From Clostridiales bacterium (GTDB taxonomy: Bacteria; Bacillota; Clostridia; Christensenellales; Borkfalkiaceae), in contig SVHW01000006.1 of the NCBI GenBank assembly GCA_015055655.1, forward strand, positions 29,264 through 93,263: a stretch of 64,000 nucleotides of DNA, read 5' to 3'. Shown here piece after piece: positions 1 through 8,175 of this stretch. The notes beneath the pieces were generated by a model. It saw only the letters and a list, made by a program, of their open reading frames with translations. It searched no databases and was not told the origin of the DNA. The translations under genes and the position numbers were made by a program. Numbering within the stretch: the stretch's first letter is position 1; each line of letters opens with the position of its first letter.

Positions 1-343
1 TCATTACGTCGAAATCAAACCAGTTGTCGTTTTGAATTTTCGCAATCATTTCTTCTGCGCCAACGTAATCTGCGCCGGCAGCTACTGCCGCGTCAGCCTT
101 CGCACCTTTTGCGATAACCAAAACTCTCTTGGTTTTACCCGTACCGTTGGGAAGAACGAGTACGCCACGTACTTGTTGGTCCGCTTGACGGGGGTCAACG
201 CCGAGACGAACGTGCATTTCTACCGTTTCGTCGAATTTTGCCTTTGCCGTTTCAAGCAATACGTTCATGGCTTCCGCCGCTTCGTATTGTTTCGTTAAAT
301 CAAACGCTTTTACGCTATCTTGATATTTTTTACCGTGTTTCAT
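1..343 (-). CDS. rplA: 50S ribosomal protein L1, N-terminal part (cut by window edge)
   Basis: L1 protein of the large-subunit stalk, which binds 23S rRNA and in many bacteria represses its own operon. About 114 N-terminal residues are visible, starting [10 protein letters not shown] and including the typical [11 protein letters not shown] and [13 protein letters not shown] segments. A strong AAGGAGG site lies 7 nt before the ATG at 343. The gene follows rplK by 53 nt, in the usual rplK-rplA order, and is last of the visible rpmG-secE-nusG-rplK-rplA operon. The rest lies beyond base 1. Confidence 0.97.
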   Translation of the reverse strand, partial: MKHGKKYQDSVKAFDLTKQYEAAEAMNVLLETAKAKFDETVEMHVRLGVDPRQADQQVRGVLVLPNGTGKTKRVLVIAKGAKADAAVAAGADYVGAEEMIAKIQNDNWFDFDVM

Positions 344-396
344 TTTTTTAATTCCTCCTTGCGGTCATAACGAGAAAACTCTCTGCCGCTATCTCC

Positions 397-822
397 TTAG
401 TCCTCGACGGTAACGCCCATACTACGAGCGGTACCTGCAATCATGCTCATTGCGCTTTCCAAGCTGGTGCAGTTCAAGTCGGGCATCTTCATCTTCGCAA
501 TTTCTTCTACTTGCGCTTTCGTAAGCTTACCAACTTTTACGCTGTTGGGTTTTGCGCTGGCCGTATCCAAACCAAGAGCTTTCTTGATAAGAACGGGAGC
601 AGGGGGCGTCTTCAAAATGAACGTGAAAGAACGGTCTTGATAAATCGTTACTACCACGGGAATAATGAGACCGGGTTTGTCTGCCGTTTTTGCATTGAAT
701 TCCTTCGTGAATCCGGGAAGGTTGATACCGAACGGACCAAGCGTAGAACCTACGGGAGGGGCCGGCGTCGCTTTCCCTGCGGGAAGCTGCAATTTTACGA
801 CTGCTGTAATTTTCTTAGCCAT
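397..822 (-). CDS. rplK: 50S ribosomal protein L11
   Basis: L11 forms the GTPase-associated centre of the large subunit with 23S rRNA. At 141 residues it has normal family length. It carries the N-terminal [20 protein letters not shown] signature with conserved prolines, and the C-terminal rRNA-binding region ending in [12 protein letters not shown]. It lies between nusG and rplA as in most bacteria, with AGGAG about 9 nt before the start. The 128-nt gap to nusG is longer than other gaps here and contains a hairpin and a possible -35 box, so extra control at this point is possible. Confidence 0.98.
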   Translation of the reverse strand: MAKKITAVVKLQLPAGKATPAPPVGSTLGPFGINLPGFTKEFNAKTADKPGLIIPVVVTIYQDRSFTFILKTPPAPVLIKKALGLDTASAKPNSVKVGKLTKAQVEEIAKMKMPDLNCTSLESAMSMIAGTARSMGVTVED

Positions 823-887
823 AAATATTTTCTCCTATTGTGGTTTTGACAAAGTACCCTGAAAAATATTTGATACTTCTCCCACTT

Positions 888-950
888 TTTAACGCGTTAA
901 TATCTTGCAAACGGCGTTTTCCGTTTGTCAAATTTGAAAAAGAGTTTCGT
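888..950 (-). promoter_or_regulatory. Hairpin and palindrome in the nusG-rplK gap
   Basis: Read on the minus strand, the gap has TTGACA, then a hairpin of CAAACGG / CCGTTTG around 909-929, then the perfect palindrome TTAACGCGTTAA at 889-900. No clear -10 box sits at normal spacing and no T-run follows the hairpin, so it is neither a convincing promoter nor an intrinsic terminator. A role in L1/L11 feedback or NusG-linked attenuation is only inference. Confidence 0.3.
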
Positions 951-1517
951 TTATTCCGCCTCTTCTTCGCTCACTTCGGGAAGGGTCGCTTCTACTTTAC
1001 GAATTTGTACGTATTCCACTTCCACTTCCGTGCTTCTACCAAACATATTGGTGACGATTCTCGCTTTTTTCGACGTATCGTTGATTTCTTTAATCGTACC
1101 GATAAAGCCCGTCAAAGGCCCGTCTTCTACGCTTACCGTATCGCCTATCGCAAACGCGCCAACAGGCGTATCGGGCACTTCCAATTTCATCTTGCGGATT
1201 TCTTCGTCGCTCATAGGTTTCGGTCTGCCTTGAGGGCCGCAAAAACCCGTTACGCCACGCGTACTGGTGACGTAATACCAAATTTGGTTGGTGTAAATCA
1301 TTTTAATGAAGACGTAGCAAGGCAAAAGTTTTCTTTCAACGATTTTGCGCTTGCCGTTTTTCTCTTCAATCACCTGTTCCATAGGGATTTTCAAATCGAC
1401 GATATATTCGCCCAAGTTGTTGTTTTCAATCAACTTTTCCAGGCTGTCTTTTACCATCGCTTCGTATCCGGAATAGGTGTGCAAAATATACCATTTCGGC
1501 TCTTCGTTCATAGGCAT
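951..1517 (-). CDS. nusG: Transcription termination/antitermination protein NusG
   Basis: NusG binds RNA polymerase and modulates pausing, termination and coupling to translation. The 188 residues include the NGN domain (about 1-115, starting EEPKWYILHTYSGYE and including YVTSTRGVTGFCG) and a C-terminal KOW domain with GDTVSVEDGPLTGFIGTI. A short acidic tail (SEEEAE) ends it. It follows secE by 17 nt, the canonical secE-nusG arrangement. Confidence 0.98.
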   Translation of the reverse strand: MPMNEEPKWYILHTYSGYEAMVKDSLEKLIENNNLGEYIVDLKIPMEQVIEEKNGKRKIVERKLLPCYVFIKMIYTNQIWYYVTSTRGVTGFCGPQGRPKPMSDEEIRKMKLEVPDTPVGAFAIGDTVSVEDGPLTGFIGTIKEINDTSKKARIVTNMFGRSTEVEVEYVQIRKVEATLPEVSEEEAE

Positions 1518-1534
1518 AATGCTTATCTCCTTGA

Positions 1535-1756
1535 TTAAAGCTTGCCAAGCAGCCAGCTAAAAAGGCTGTCCACGCCCGTTACCACAACTAAAAACGCAAG
1601 GACAATCGTAAGTACGACGCCCGTCGTTTTCAATACGGTGGTAAATTTGGGCCAAGAAACCCTTTTCAATTCGGAAAAGGTTTCCTTGAACTTAGCACCT
1701 ACGCGACGAAACCAATTCGGTTTCTTGTTTTTCGATTTTGTTGCGTTGTTTGCCAT
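1535..1756 (-). CDS. secE: Preprotein translocase subunit SecE
   Basis: SecE clamps SecY in the membrane. The 73 residues comprise a basic N-terminus, the conserved amphipathic region with FKETFSELKRVSWPKF, and one C-terminal membrane segment (TTGVVLTIVLAFLVVVTGVDSLF). This is the usual single-TM Gram-positive form. It lies between rpmG and nusG. Confidence 0.97.
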   Translation of the reverse strand: MANNATKSKNKKPNWFRRVGAKFKETFSELKRVSWPKFTTVLKTTGVVLTIVLAFLVVVTGVDSLFSWLLGKL

Positions 1757-1817
1757 CGCTTTTCTCCATACGCGCGCTCATTATATATTATATACCTACG
1801 CACGCGCTACGCAATAA

Positions 1818-1982
1818 TTATTTAGATTCTTTGTGTTCCGTATGCTTCTTGCAGAACGGGCAGTACTTGGAAAGAACGAGTCTATCAGGGTCGTTCTTTT
1901 TGTTCTTGATGCTGTCATAGTTTCTATGCTTGCATTCGGTACATTCAAACGTAATTTTGGCTCTTGCCGTTTTGGTTGCCAT
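1818..1982 (-). CDS. rpmG: 50S ribosomal protein L33
   Basis: A 54-residue protein beginning [18 protein letters not shown] and ending HTEHKESK. Two CxxC pairs (CTEC and CPFC) make it the zinc-binding C+ form of L33. It is the first gene of the rpmG-secE-nusG-rplK-rplA operon, 61 nt before secE, and has its own good promoter upstream (2034-2062). A GGAG site precedes the ATG. The operon position is typical of Firmicutes. Confidence 0.96.
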   Translation of the reverse strand: MATKTARAKITFECTECKHRNYDSIKNKKNDPDRLVLSKYCPFCKKHTEHKESK

Positions 1983-2033
1983 AGTAAAACTCCATACAAA
2001 AAAATTACACCCTATTTTCAGGCGCGTATATAG

Positions 2034-2062
2034 AGTTTATCATACTTTCCACCCCTTGTCAA
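2034..2062 (-). promoter_or_regulatory. Promoter of rpmG-secE-nusG-rplK-rplA operon
   Basis: On the minus strand TTGACA (2057-2062) is followed by a 17-bp spacer and TAAACT (2034-2039). The start would fall near 2027, giving a leader of about 45 nt before rpmG. Confidence 0.7.
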
Positions 2063-2129
2063 TCTTTTTTGAAAGCTTTTCGAAAAAATTTTTTCCTTTT
2101 TTTTATTTTTTCTTCCCCTCTCTTTGATA

Positions 2130-2170
2130 AAAAAGCGCCCCTTGCTTTTTCAAGCAAAGGGCTGTCTTTT
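2130..2170 (-). terminator. Terminator after the collagen-like lipoprotein gene
   Basis: Minus-strand hairpin: GCCC-TTTGCTT pairs with AAGCAA-GGGGC around a GAAA loop and is followed by TTTTTT. It lies just after the stop codon at 2181. Confidence 0.75.
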
Positions 2171-2180
2171 TACCTGGGTT

Positions 2181-5100
2181 TTATTGCTTAAAGAAATCAA
2201 TTACTTGCTCTTTAATCGTCGTCATCCCAGCTTCGTCGGGATGTCCGCTTTGTTTGCTAACGCCGGAAAGTTCCACCACGCCTACACCATAGTGCGCGCA
2301 AACTTCCTTGTATTTTTCTACCGCCGTCGCGTCGAAAGCTGCCAATTCGTCGTTGATAATCACAACCAAACGCGTCGGGTTGACGTTCGTCTTAATTTGG
2401 TTAATCAAATAGCAGAACGCAGGGATGATATAATTCAAATCGTCGTCCGTCCAACCGCTATATTTCGGCGCGCCGATATCGTACTTGTTATCCGCGTTTG
2501 CCCAAATATCGTTCGTGCCGCCGAAGAGGAAGAAGGTATCTACCTTATTCGTTGTAAAATATCCGTCGTCGATAAATTCTTGCAATCTCGTCGTAAACGA
2601 ATTATGTTTCGCATTGCCAAGCGGCGCAGGTTGCCCAGTTACGGGCGTATAGCCCGTATTGCACATCGTCGTGCCAGAATAGCTGGCGTTGAGAAGCAGG
2701 TTGCTGTTCGTCGCAGCAAGCGTTTGCCACCACCACGTTTCCGCAACGTTATCTACGTTGGTAACGAACGCAGGGGTATTTCTATACCAAGCCGTATCCG
2801 TTATGTAAGGGATATATTCTTCAAACGTAGAATAGCTATCGCCCAAGATAAATACGTTGCCCAAGTCCACCACGCCATCGTTGACGCCGCGCACGTTGTC
2901 GAAATACAGCGTTGCCGCCTCGTATACTACCAAATAGAAATGTCCGTCTACGTATTGTCGGATACCGACGCCGTTTGCTTCAAACGCTTCTTCACTCTTA
3001 TTGATTTGCGTTTCTATAACGCTTTTAGGGATTTTCACCGTATTCCAACCAGGCGCAAGTATTCCCGCCACGTCGTCATACAAGAACAAGTTGATATTTT
3101 TCGCCTCGGCGTTATATACGTCCAATGCCAAATAATCGAACGCCAACAATTCTTCTTTCGTAATCTCCGCCGTATCCGCGTGACGCAAACTTAACGTGAT
3201 ATAGTTGTTTGCATTTGCCACCACCTTATAAGACGTTGTGCCTTCCTTACAAGTCGTAGTATCTACCGACGCCGTGCCGCTCGTGCCGATGTACCAGCCA
3301 ATTTGATGGCCTTCAGGGAAAACACCGCAGTTGTTCAAAAGATAGGACGAATACGCTTCACCTACGTTGCCGTTAGGCACTTCCGCTTTCGAATCGATAA
3401 TCCCCGTCATTGCGCCGAAGATAACCGTTCTGCCACCTTCCGCAATTTGGAAATACGTTTCGCCCGTTGCGTAATCGTACGCTGTAGAGCTTTTCGTCGT
3501 TTGCATTAAAATATCCCACGTGGACACTCTCACCGTATTCGCGCCTTGCGTCAACGTCGCAAACGGCTGATTCATCAGGAGCAAACTCGTGCCCTCTTCT
3601 TCCGCGTACACGTTGAGTTCAATATAACGATAGGTGCGGAAATCCTCTTCCGTCAACGGTTTTCCTTCTTTTGTCAGCGTAATATATACCGCCGACCAGT
3701 TGTTCGTCGTAGAAACCGCCACGCCGCTTGTGGGAGCGCTCACCTTTTCCACCGTTACGCCGTCGCCGCCTTTCACCGTGTTGGCGTACGCGCCCGTAAA
3801 CAAGGTGTTGCCCGTCGTATCCCAACCAATCAACGGAGAACCGTATTCTTGGCCGCAAACGTCACAGATAGGGCCGTTGTCTTTCGTCGCCTCGCCGCCC
3901 GTATGAATACCCGTCGGGTTGCCGTATTCAAACGTTTCTTCACCCTTTTCACCGCATTCGCAAGCGTAGTAATACGTTGCAGGATTTATGCACGTCGCGT
4001 CGGTTGCTTTATACATATCCTCTGCGTTTTGCTGCGTGAATTGATGTTCTTTTACTTCCATTTTCCAATCAAATTCCCCACAATCCGCGCAAATACGATA
4101 ATAGATTTTTGCGCCGCAGTTATTATCGTCCGTAACGCACGCCCAATCGCCAAACGTATGCGCGTGTTCTTCGCTGTCGGGTACGGCTATCGTTTCCGTC
4201 GTTCCGTCCGTATAATGCACGACAAAATTGCCGTCCTCATCAAGTTCTATATAATCGATGCCAACGCCGGTATCGCCCTTGTCGCCTTTATCGCCTTGGT
4301 CGCCCTTGTCACCTTGGTCGCCTTTTTCGCCTTTCAACCAGTTAAGGAAATCTTCTTCGCTTCCCTCGTTGCCTGCTTCCAACCAAATTTCATAGGCGGA
4401 TTTGCCGTCTTCGCCGTTAACGCCGGGCGTACCTTGTTCACCTTGGTCACCCTTATCGCCTTTATCGCCTTGGTCGCCCTTGTCACCTTGGTCGCCTTTT
4501 TCACCTTTCAGCCAGTTGAGGAAATCTTCTTCGCTTCCCTCGTTACCTGCTTCCAACCAAATTTCATAGGCGGATTTGCCGTCTTCACCGTCTGCGCCAG
4601 GTGCGCCGTCTGCGCCAGGCGTACCTTGTTCACCTTGGTCGCCCTTATCGCCTTTATCGCCTTGGTCACCCTTGTCGCCTTTATCGCCTTTTTCACCTTT
4701 CAACCAGTTGAGGAAATCTTCTTCGCTTCCCTCGTTGCCTGCTTCCAGCCAAATTTCATAGGCAGATTTGCCGTCTTCACCGTTAACGCCAGGTGCGCCT
4801 TGTTCACCTTGGTCACCCTTGTCGCCCTTATCGCCTTGGTCACCTTTATCGCCTTTTTCACCTTTCAGCCAGTTGAGGAAGTCTTCTTCGCTACCCTCGT
4901 TACCTGCTTCCAGCCAAATTTCATAGGCGGATTTGCCGTCTTCACCGTTAACGCCAGGCGCGCCGTCTGCGCCAGGAGCGCCTTGTTCACCTTGGTCACC
5001 CTTATCGCCTTTATCGCCTTGGTCACCCTTGTCACCTTGGTCGCCTTTTTCGCCTTTCAGCCAGTTGAGGAAGTCTTCTTCGCTTCCCTCGTTGCCTGCT

Positions 5101-5987
5101 TCCAACCAAATTTCATAGGCGGATTTGCCGTCTTCGCCGTCTGCGCCAGGCGCGCCGTCCTCGCCAGGCGTACCAGGTTCACCTTGGTCACCCTTGTCGC
5201 CTTTATCGCCTTGGTCACCCTTGTCACCTTGGTCGCCTTTTTCGCCTTTCAACCAAGCAAGGAAGTCTTCTTCGCTTCCCTCGTTGCCTGCTTCCAGCCA
5301 AATTTCATAGGCAGACTTGCCGTCTTCACCGTTAACACCAGGCGCGCCGTCTGCACCAGGCGTACCTTGTTCACCTTGGTCGCCCTTGTCGCCTTTATCA
5401 CCTTTATCGCCCTTGTCGCCTTGGTCGCCTTTTTCGCCTTTCAACCAAGCAAGGAAGTCTTCTTCGCTCCCTTCGTTTCCTGCTTCCAGCCAAATTTCAT
5501 AGGCAGACTTGCCGTCTTCGCCGTTAACGCCAGGCGCGCCGTCTGCACCAGGCGTACCTTGTTCACCTTGGTCACCTTTATCGCCCTTGTCGCCTTGGTC
5601 GCCTTTTTCGCCTTTCAGCCAAGCAAGGAAATCTTCTTCGCTTCCCTCGTTGCCTGCTTCCAACCAAATTTCATAGGCGGATTTGCCGTCTACGCCGTCT
5701 ACGCCGTTTACGCCGTCGTCGCCGTCTTGTCCGTCTTCCCCAGGGTCACCCTTGTCGCCTTTGTCGCCTTTATCACCCTTGTCTCCTTTTTCGCCTTTTA
5801 CGCTATCCAACCAAGCCTCGTAAGAAAGGGGTTTTTCCCCTGCCGCTTCCGCGTAAACCACGTATTCGGCATACACTTTCTCCATTTCCGTTTGTTGGCT
5901 AGATTTTTCGCCGCCGCACGCCGTTAAGCCGAGCGTTGACATCGAAACGCAAAGCGCTGCTAAACCAAAAAGCCATTTCTTATTCAT
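2181..5987 (-). CDS. Collagen-like repeat lipoprotein with C-terminal SGNH/GDSL hydrolase domain
   Basis: A 1,268-residue exported protein. It starts with a lipoprotein signal peptide whose lipobox LTAC places the lipidated Cys at residue 24. About residues 66-570 are Gly-X-Y collagen-like tracts (GEKGDKGDQGD...) interrupted by eight near-identical segments reading DGKSAYEIWLEAGNEGSEED plus FLxWLKG. A middle region (about 590-700) has CxxC pairs (CADCG, CECG, CDVCG) resembling small metal-binding knuckles, and two beta-rich segments follow. The last 225 residues form an SGNH hydrolase: GDSYS (Ser near 1051), GGTND (Asn near 1159) and GHPDEAG (Asp/His near 1249-1251). Such domains deacylate or hydrolyse esters, often on glycans. 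I infer a trimeric stalk presenting an esterase at the cell surface. It has its own promoter and terminator; the substrate is unknown. Confidence 0.9.
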   Translation of the reverse strand: MNKKWLFGLAALCVSMSTLGLTACGGEKSSQQTEMEKVYAEYVVYAEAAGEKPLSYEAWLDSVKGEKGDKGDKGDKGDKGDPGEDGQDGDDGVNGVDGVDGKSAYEIWLEAGNEGSEEDFLAWLKGEKGDQGDKGDKGDQGEQGTPGADGAPGVNGEDGKSAYEIWLEAGNEGSEEDFLAWLKGEKGDQGDKGDKGDKGDKGDQGEQGTPGADGAPGVNGEDGKSAYEIWLEAGNEGSEEDFLAWLKGEKGDQGDKGDQGDKGDKGDQGEPGTPGEDGAPGADGEDGKSAYEIWLEAGNEGSEEDFLNWLKGEKGDQGDKGDQGDKGDKGDQGEQGAPGADGAPGVNGEDGKSAYEIWLEAGNEGSEEDFLNWLKGEKGDKGDQGDKGDKGDQGEQGAPGVNGEDGKSAYEIWLEAGNEGSEEDFLNWLKGEKGDKGDKGDQGDKGDKGDQGEQGTPGADGAPGADGEDGKSAYEIWLEAGNEGSEEDFLNWLKGEKGDQGDKGDQGDKGDKGDQGEQGTPGVNGEDGKSAYEIWLEAGNEGSEEDFLNWLKGEKGDQGDKGDQGDKGDKGDTGVGIDYIELDEDGNFVVHYTDGTTETIAVPDSEEHAHTFGDWACVTDDNNCGAKIYYRICADCGEFDWKMEVKEHQFTQQNAEDMYKATDATCINPATYYYACECGEKGEETFEYGNPTGIHTGGEATKDNGPICDVCGQEYGSPLIGWDTTGNTLFTGAYANTVKGGDGVTVEKVSAPTSGVAVSTTNNWSAVYITLTKEGKPLTEEDFRTYRYIELNVYAEEEGTSLLLMNQPFATLTQGANTVRVSTWDILMQTTKSSTAYDYATGETYFQIAEGGRTVIFGAMTGIIDSKAEVPNGNVGEAYSSYLLNNCGVFPEGHQIGWYIGTSGTASVDTTTCKEGTTSYKVVANANNYITLSLRHADTAEITKEELLAFDYLALDVYNAEAKNINLFLYDDVAGILAPGWNTVKIPKSVIETQINKSEEAFEANGVGIRQYVDGHFYLVVYEAATLYFDNVRGVNDGVVDLGNVFILGDSYSTFEEYIPYITDTAWYRNTPAFVTNVDNVAETWWWQTLAATNSNLLLNASYSGTTMCNTGYTPVTGQPAPLGNAKHNSFTTRLQEFIDDGYFTTNKVDTFFLFGGTNDIWANADNKYDIGAPKYSGWTDDDLNYIIPAFCYLINQIKTNVNPTRLVVIINDELAAFDATAVEKYKEVCAHYGVGVVELSGVSKQSGHPDEAGMTTIKEQVIDFFKQ
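4276..5790 (-). repeat. Tandem repeat array, unit up to 192 bp, encoding collagen-like modules
   Basis: Eight in-frame units, mostly 192 bp (64 codons), with shorter units where part of the Gly-X-Y tract is missing. Each unit has one non-collagen block (GKSAYEIWLEAGNEGSEED...) and one collagen-like tract. Near-identity between units points to recent expansion and likely length variation between strains. The opposite strand also stays open because of the repeated codons; that is an artefact. Confidence 0.9.
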
Positions 5988-6018
5988 CTATCTTTCCACC
6001 TTTAACAAGTTTTCTACT

Positions 6019-6047
6019 ATTATACATTATATAATAGAAAAAATCAA
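6019..6047 (-). promoter_or_regulatory. Promoter of the collagen-like lipoprotein gene
   Basis: Minus strand TTGATT (6042-6047), 17-bp spacer, TATAAT (6019-6024), about 30 nt before the ATG. The first 20 nt of the spacer/-10 region are very AT-rich and contain a second TATAAT-like run. Confidence 0.7.
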
Positions 6048-6056
6048 CCCCATTTT

Positions 6057-6097
6057 GAAAAAAAACGAACCATCTTTACAAAGAGTAAAGATGGTTT
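6057..6097 (-). terminator. Terminator after the aminotransferase gene
   Basis: A perfect 12-bp stem, AACCATCTTTAC (6068-6079) with GTAAAGATGGTT (6086-6097), has a 6-nt loop and on the minus strand a run of T interrupted once. Confidence 0.8.
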
Positions 6098-6111
6098 CAA
6101 ATTAAAATCGT

Positions 6112-7302
6112 TTACAGTTGATAACTTTGCGCCAATTTTTTAAACAACGGCAACGCGCGTTGAATTTGTTCCGTCTGCACGCAGTAGGCGATACGCACCC
6201 ACCCGGGATAGCCGAAATCGTCCCCTGCGACGAACAACAGCTCGTATTCCTTCGCTCTTTCACAAAAGGCTTTTGCGTCCGTTTCCGCCGCTTTCATAAA
6301 CAGGTAAAACGCGCCGTCGGGATAAATGCAAGTAAAACCGTAATCGGTAAGGGCAGTATACAACAAATCTCGGTTGCGTTTGTACACGCTCAAATCCGCC
6401 GTCAACCCGTCGCAACGTGCCGCTACCCTTTGAAAGAGCGCGGGCGCGCATACAAACCCAAGCGAACGCCCTGCGCCGCACACCGCCGCATAAACGGCTT
6501 TCGCGTTTTCCATACGGGGATTGACTGCGATATAGCCAATACGTTCCCCGGGCAGAGAAAGCGATTTGGAATAAGAATAACATACGATACTATCCGCATA
6601 ATAGCGCATCGGCGAAACGACCAACGTCGTTTCATCGTAGATAAGTTCTCTATACGGCTCGTCCGAAATCAAGAAAATACGTTTATCCAGTTCCTTTTCC
6701 TTATCTTGCAAAACCGCGCAAAGCATTTGTATCGTTTTTTCGTCGTAGACCACGCCCGAAGGGTTATTCGGCGTATTAATCAGCACCCCTTTCGTGCGCT
6801 TGTTGATAGCTTTTTTCAACGCGTCAAAATCGGGCAGCATCGTCTTCTCGTCGGAAGGCAATACGACGAGTTTCGCCCCTGCCCCTTCAACGAATACTTT
6901 GTATTCGGCAAAATAGGGCGCGAAGACGATAATTTCGTCCCCCTCTTCGTACAGCGCGTTCAGCGTAATCGTCAAAGACGCCGCCGCACCGCAAGTCATA
7001 TATAAATCGTCGCCTGAAAGAGGCACGGAAAACCGCTTTGCATAATTTGCCGCAATCGTATCCCTCGCCTTTTTATCCCCTTGCGCGGACGTATAACCGT
7101 GGAGCGCAACGGACGGCGTTTCTTCCAACAACTTTTTAATCGTTTCGTTTACCGTATCGGGCGCAGGCACGGACGGATTGCCGATGGAAAAATCAAATAC
7201 GTTTTCCGCGCCGATTTCCGCCGCACGCGTCTTTGCGTATTCGAAAATTTCTCTAATGCTCGAACGTTTACTGCCCAAGCCGTACATTTTTTCGTTAATC
7301 AT
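6112..7302 (-). CDS. Pyridoxal-phosphate-dependent aminotransferase, class I/II
   Basis: Fold type I aminotransferase of 396 residues, similar to aspartate/aromatic aminotransferases. Visible features are the substrate/PLP region GNPSVPAP near residue 41, the NTPNNPSG motif near 176-183, ISDEPY (Asp 214 and Tyr 217 contacting PLP) and the Schiff-base lysine in SYSKSLSLPGER (Lys about 246), with an Arg in GWVRIAYC near the C-terminus for the substrate carboxylate. The exact amino donor cannot be read from the sequence. It sits alone, with its own terminator. I infer that it was next to degV before the cassette at 7425-9948 arrived. Confidence 0.9.
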   Translation of the reverse strand: MINEKMYGLGSKRSSIREIFEYAKTRAAEIGAENVFDFSIGNPSVPAPDTVNETIKKLLEETPSVALHGYTSAQGDKKARDTIAANYAKRFSVPLSGDDLYMTCGAAASLTITLNALYEEGDEIIVFAPYFAEYKVFVEGAGAKLVVLPSDEKTMLPDFDALKKAINKRTKGVLINTPNNPSGVVYDEKTIQMLCAVLQDKEKELDKRIFLISDEPYRELIYDETTLVVSPMRYYADSIVCYSYSKSLSLPGERIGYIAVNPRMENAKAVYAAVCGAGRSLGFVCAPALFQRVAARCDGLTADLSVYKRNRDLLYTALTDYGFTCIYPDGAFYLFMKAAETDAKAFCERAKEYELLFVAGDDFGYPGWVRIAYCVQTEQIQRALPLFKKLAQSYQL

Positions 7303-7373
7303 GGTTTTTGCCTCGTTTGCAATCTCTTTTCTACCATTATACGCATTTTTCGTTAAAAAGCAAGCAAATACGC

Positions 7374-7424
7374 AAAAAAACCGCCAAAAAGGCGGTTTTT
7401 TGTTGTGTTTTATAGATTATTCTT
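7374..7424. repeat. Left 51-bp direct repeat (copy of degV 3' end and terminator)
   Basis: Identical at 50 of 51 positions to 9949-9999. It contains the terminator AAAACCGCC/GGCGGTTTT plus the sequence that, in the right copy, encodes the stop and last codons of degV. The pair brackets the four-gene cassette 7425-9948. Confidence 0.85.
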
Positions 7425-7426
7425 TA

Positions 7427-8080
7427 TTATTCCTCTTGTTGTAAACGTATTGTTAATAATAATCTTGCTTGTCTAATTTCTTCTTCTAATTGTTGCCTTT
7501 GTTCGCTTGATAGAGCGTACATACTATTTATTGCGCGATGTTGTTCTTTCGTCAAATCTTTTTTTCTATCCACCATCGCAACGGCTATTTCCAAGCTATG
7601 CTTCCCGTCCGTAATCGTCAACACGTCTCCCGTGTCCAAATACCGAAATTGTGGCGCGTCTTCTACCGTCAACACTCTCGTTTCCAACGCCTTCGATAAC
7701 GTAGTTTCGTCCACCGTAAGCGCAAACGTTTCACAAAGAGCTTTTTTATCCAAGATTTGATTTTTGTCCACGTTACTTTTTGGCATAATCGCAACTGCGT
7801 TCCCATCCTTTTTTGAAAAGGAAAAATCCATATATCGCGCGTAATCATACACACCCGTTTCCCCATGTGCTTCCGCCATCACTTGTGCAAATCCACGTTG
7901 ACTAAATCGCCGTATTTTGCCGTCGTTAAGCACGGGACAACCCGCCCACGCTTCTTGATGTTGCCACCCCGAAAAAAGATAGCCTTTTTCGCGTATTTCA
8001 TCCATAACGGCATATTGCGCCGCCCAACTGATACTGCCGTCGGGATACGTATCATCTCTCATATTCGTCCAGCCAATCAC
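7427..8080 (-). CDS. Hypothetical protein with a possible defective ACG start
   Basis: No family recognised. From the GTG at 8080 it has 217 residues: an aromatic-rich N-terminal half (GWTNMRDD, SWAAQYAVMDEI, GWQHQEAWAGCPV) and a C-terminal helix rich in Gln, Glu and Arg (SSEQRQQLEEEIRQARL). The start is odd. An excellent AGGGGAGG site ends about 19 nt before the GTG but exactly 7 nt before an in-frame ACG at 8090-8092. That would add four residues and suggests that an original ATG became ACG, or that the sequence has an error. An in-frame stop lies just before the ribosome site, so no longer form exists. It is the last gene of the cassette between the 51-bp repeats. Confidence 0.7.
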   Translation of the reverse strand: MIGWTNMRDDTYPDGSISWAAQYAVMDEIREKGYLFSGWQHQEAWAGCPVLNDGKIRRFSQRGFAQVMAEAHGETGVYDYARYMDFSFSKKDGNAVAIMPKSNVDKNQILDKKALCETFALTVDETTLSKALETRVLTVEDAPQFRYLDTGDVLTITDGKHSLEIAVAMVDRKKDLTKEQHRAINSMYALSSEQRQQLEEEIRQARLLLTIRLQQEE

Positions 8081-8123
8081 TTTATATTTCGTAAATATAC
8101 CTCCCCTTTTTTAAACCATAACC

Positions 8124-8158
8124 ATAAAACCCTGTCGTAAATAGCCAACAGGTTTTGT
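8124..8158 (-). terminator. Terminator after the 8176-8919 lipoprotein gene
   Basis: Minus strand AAAACCTGTT and GACAGGGTTTT pair around a 10-nt loop, ending in a T-containing tail. It separates the lipoprotein gene from the downstream hypothetical gene, which has no obvious promoter of its own. Confidence 0.55.
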
Positions 8159-8175
8159 ATTGCGTCGTATGTTGA

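Noticed and set aside
4276..5790. Possible CRISPR-like regular repeats
   Set aside because: Repeats are 192 bp, in frame and translated into collagen-like modules; no 24-40 bp repeats with unique spacers and no cas genes.
3546..5927. 793-codon open frame antisense to the collagen-like lipoprotein
   Set aside because: It follows the repeat units in mirror and has no plausible start site or family. The frame is open only because of repeated codons in the real gene.
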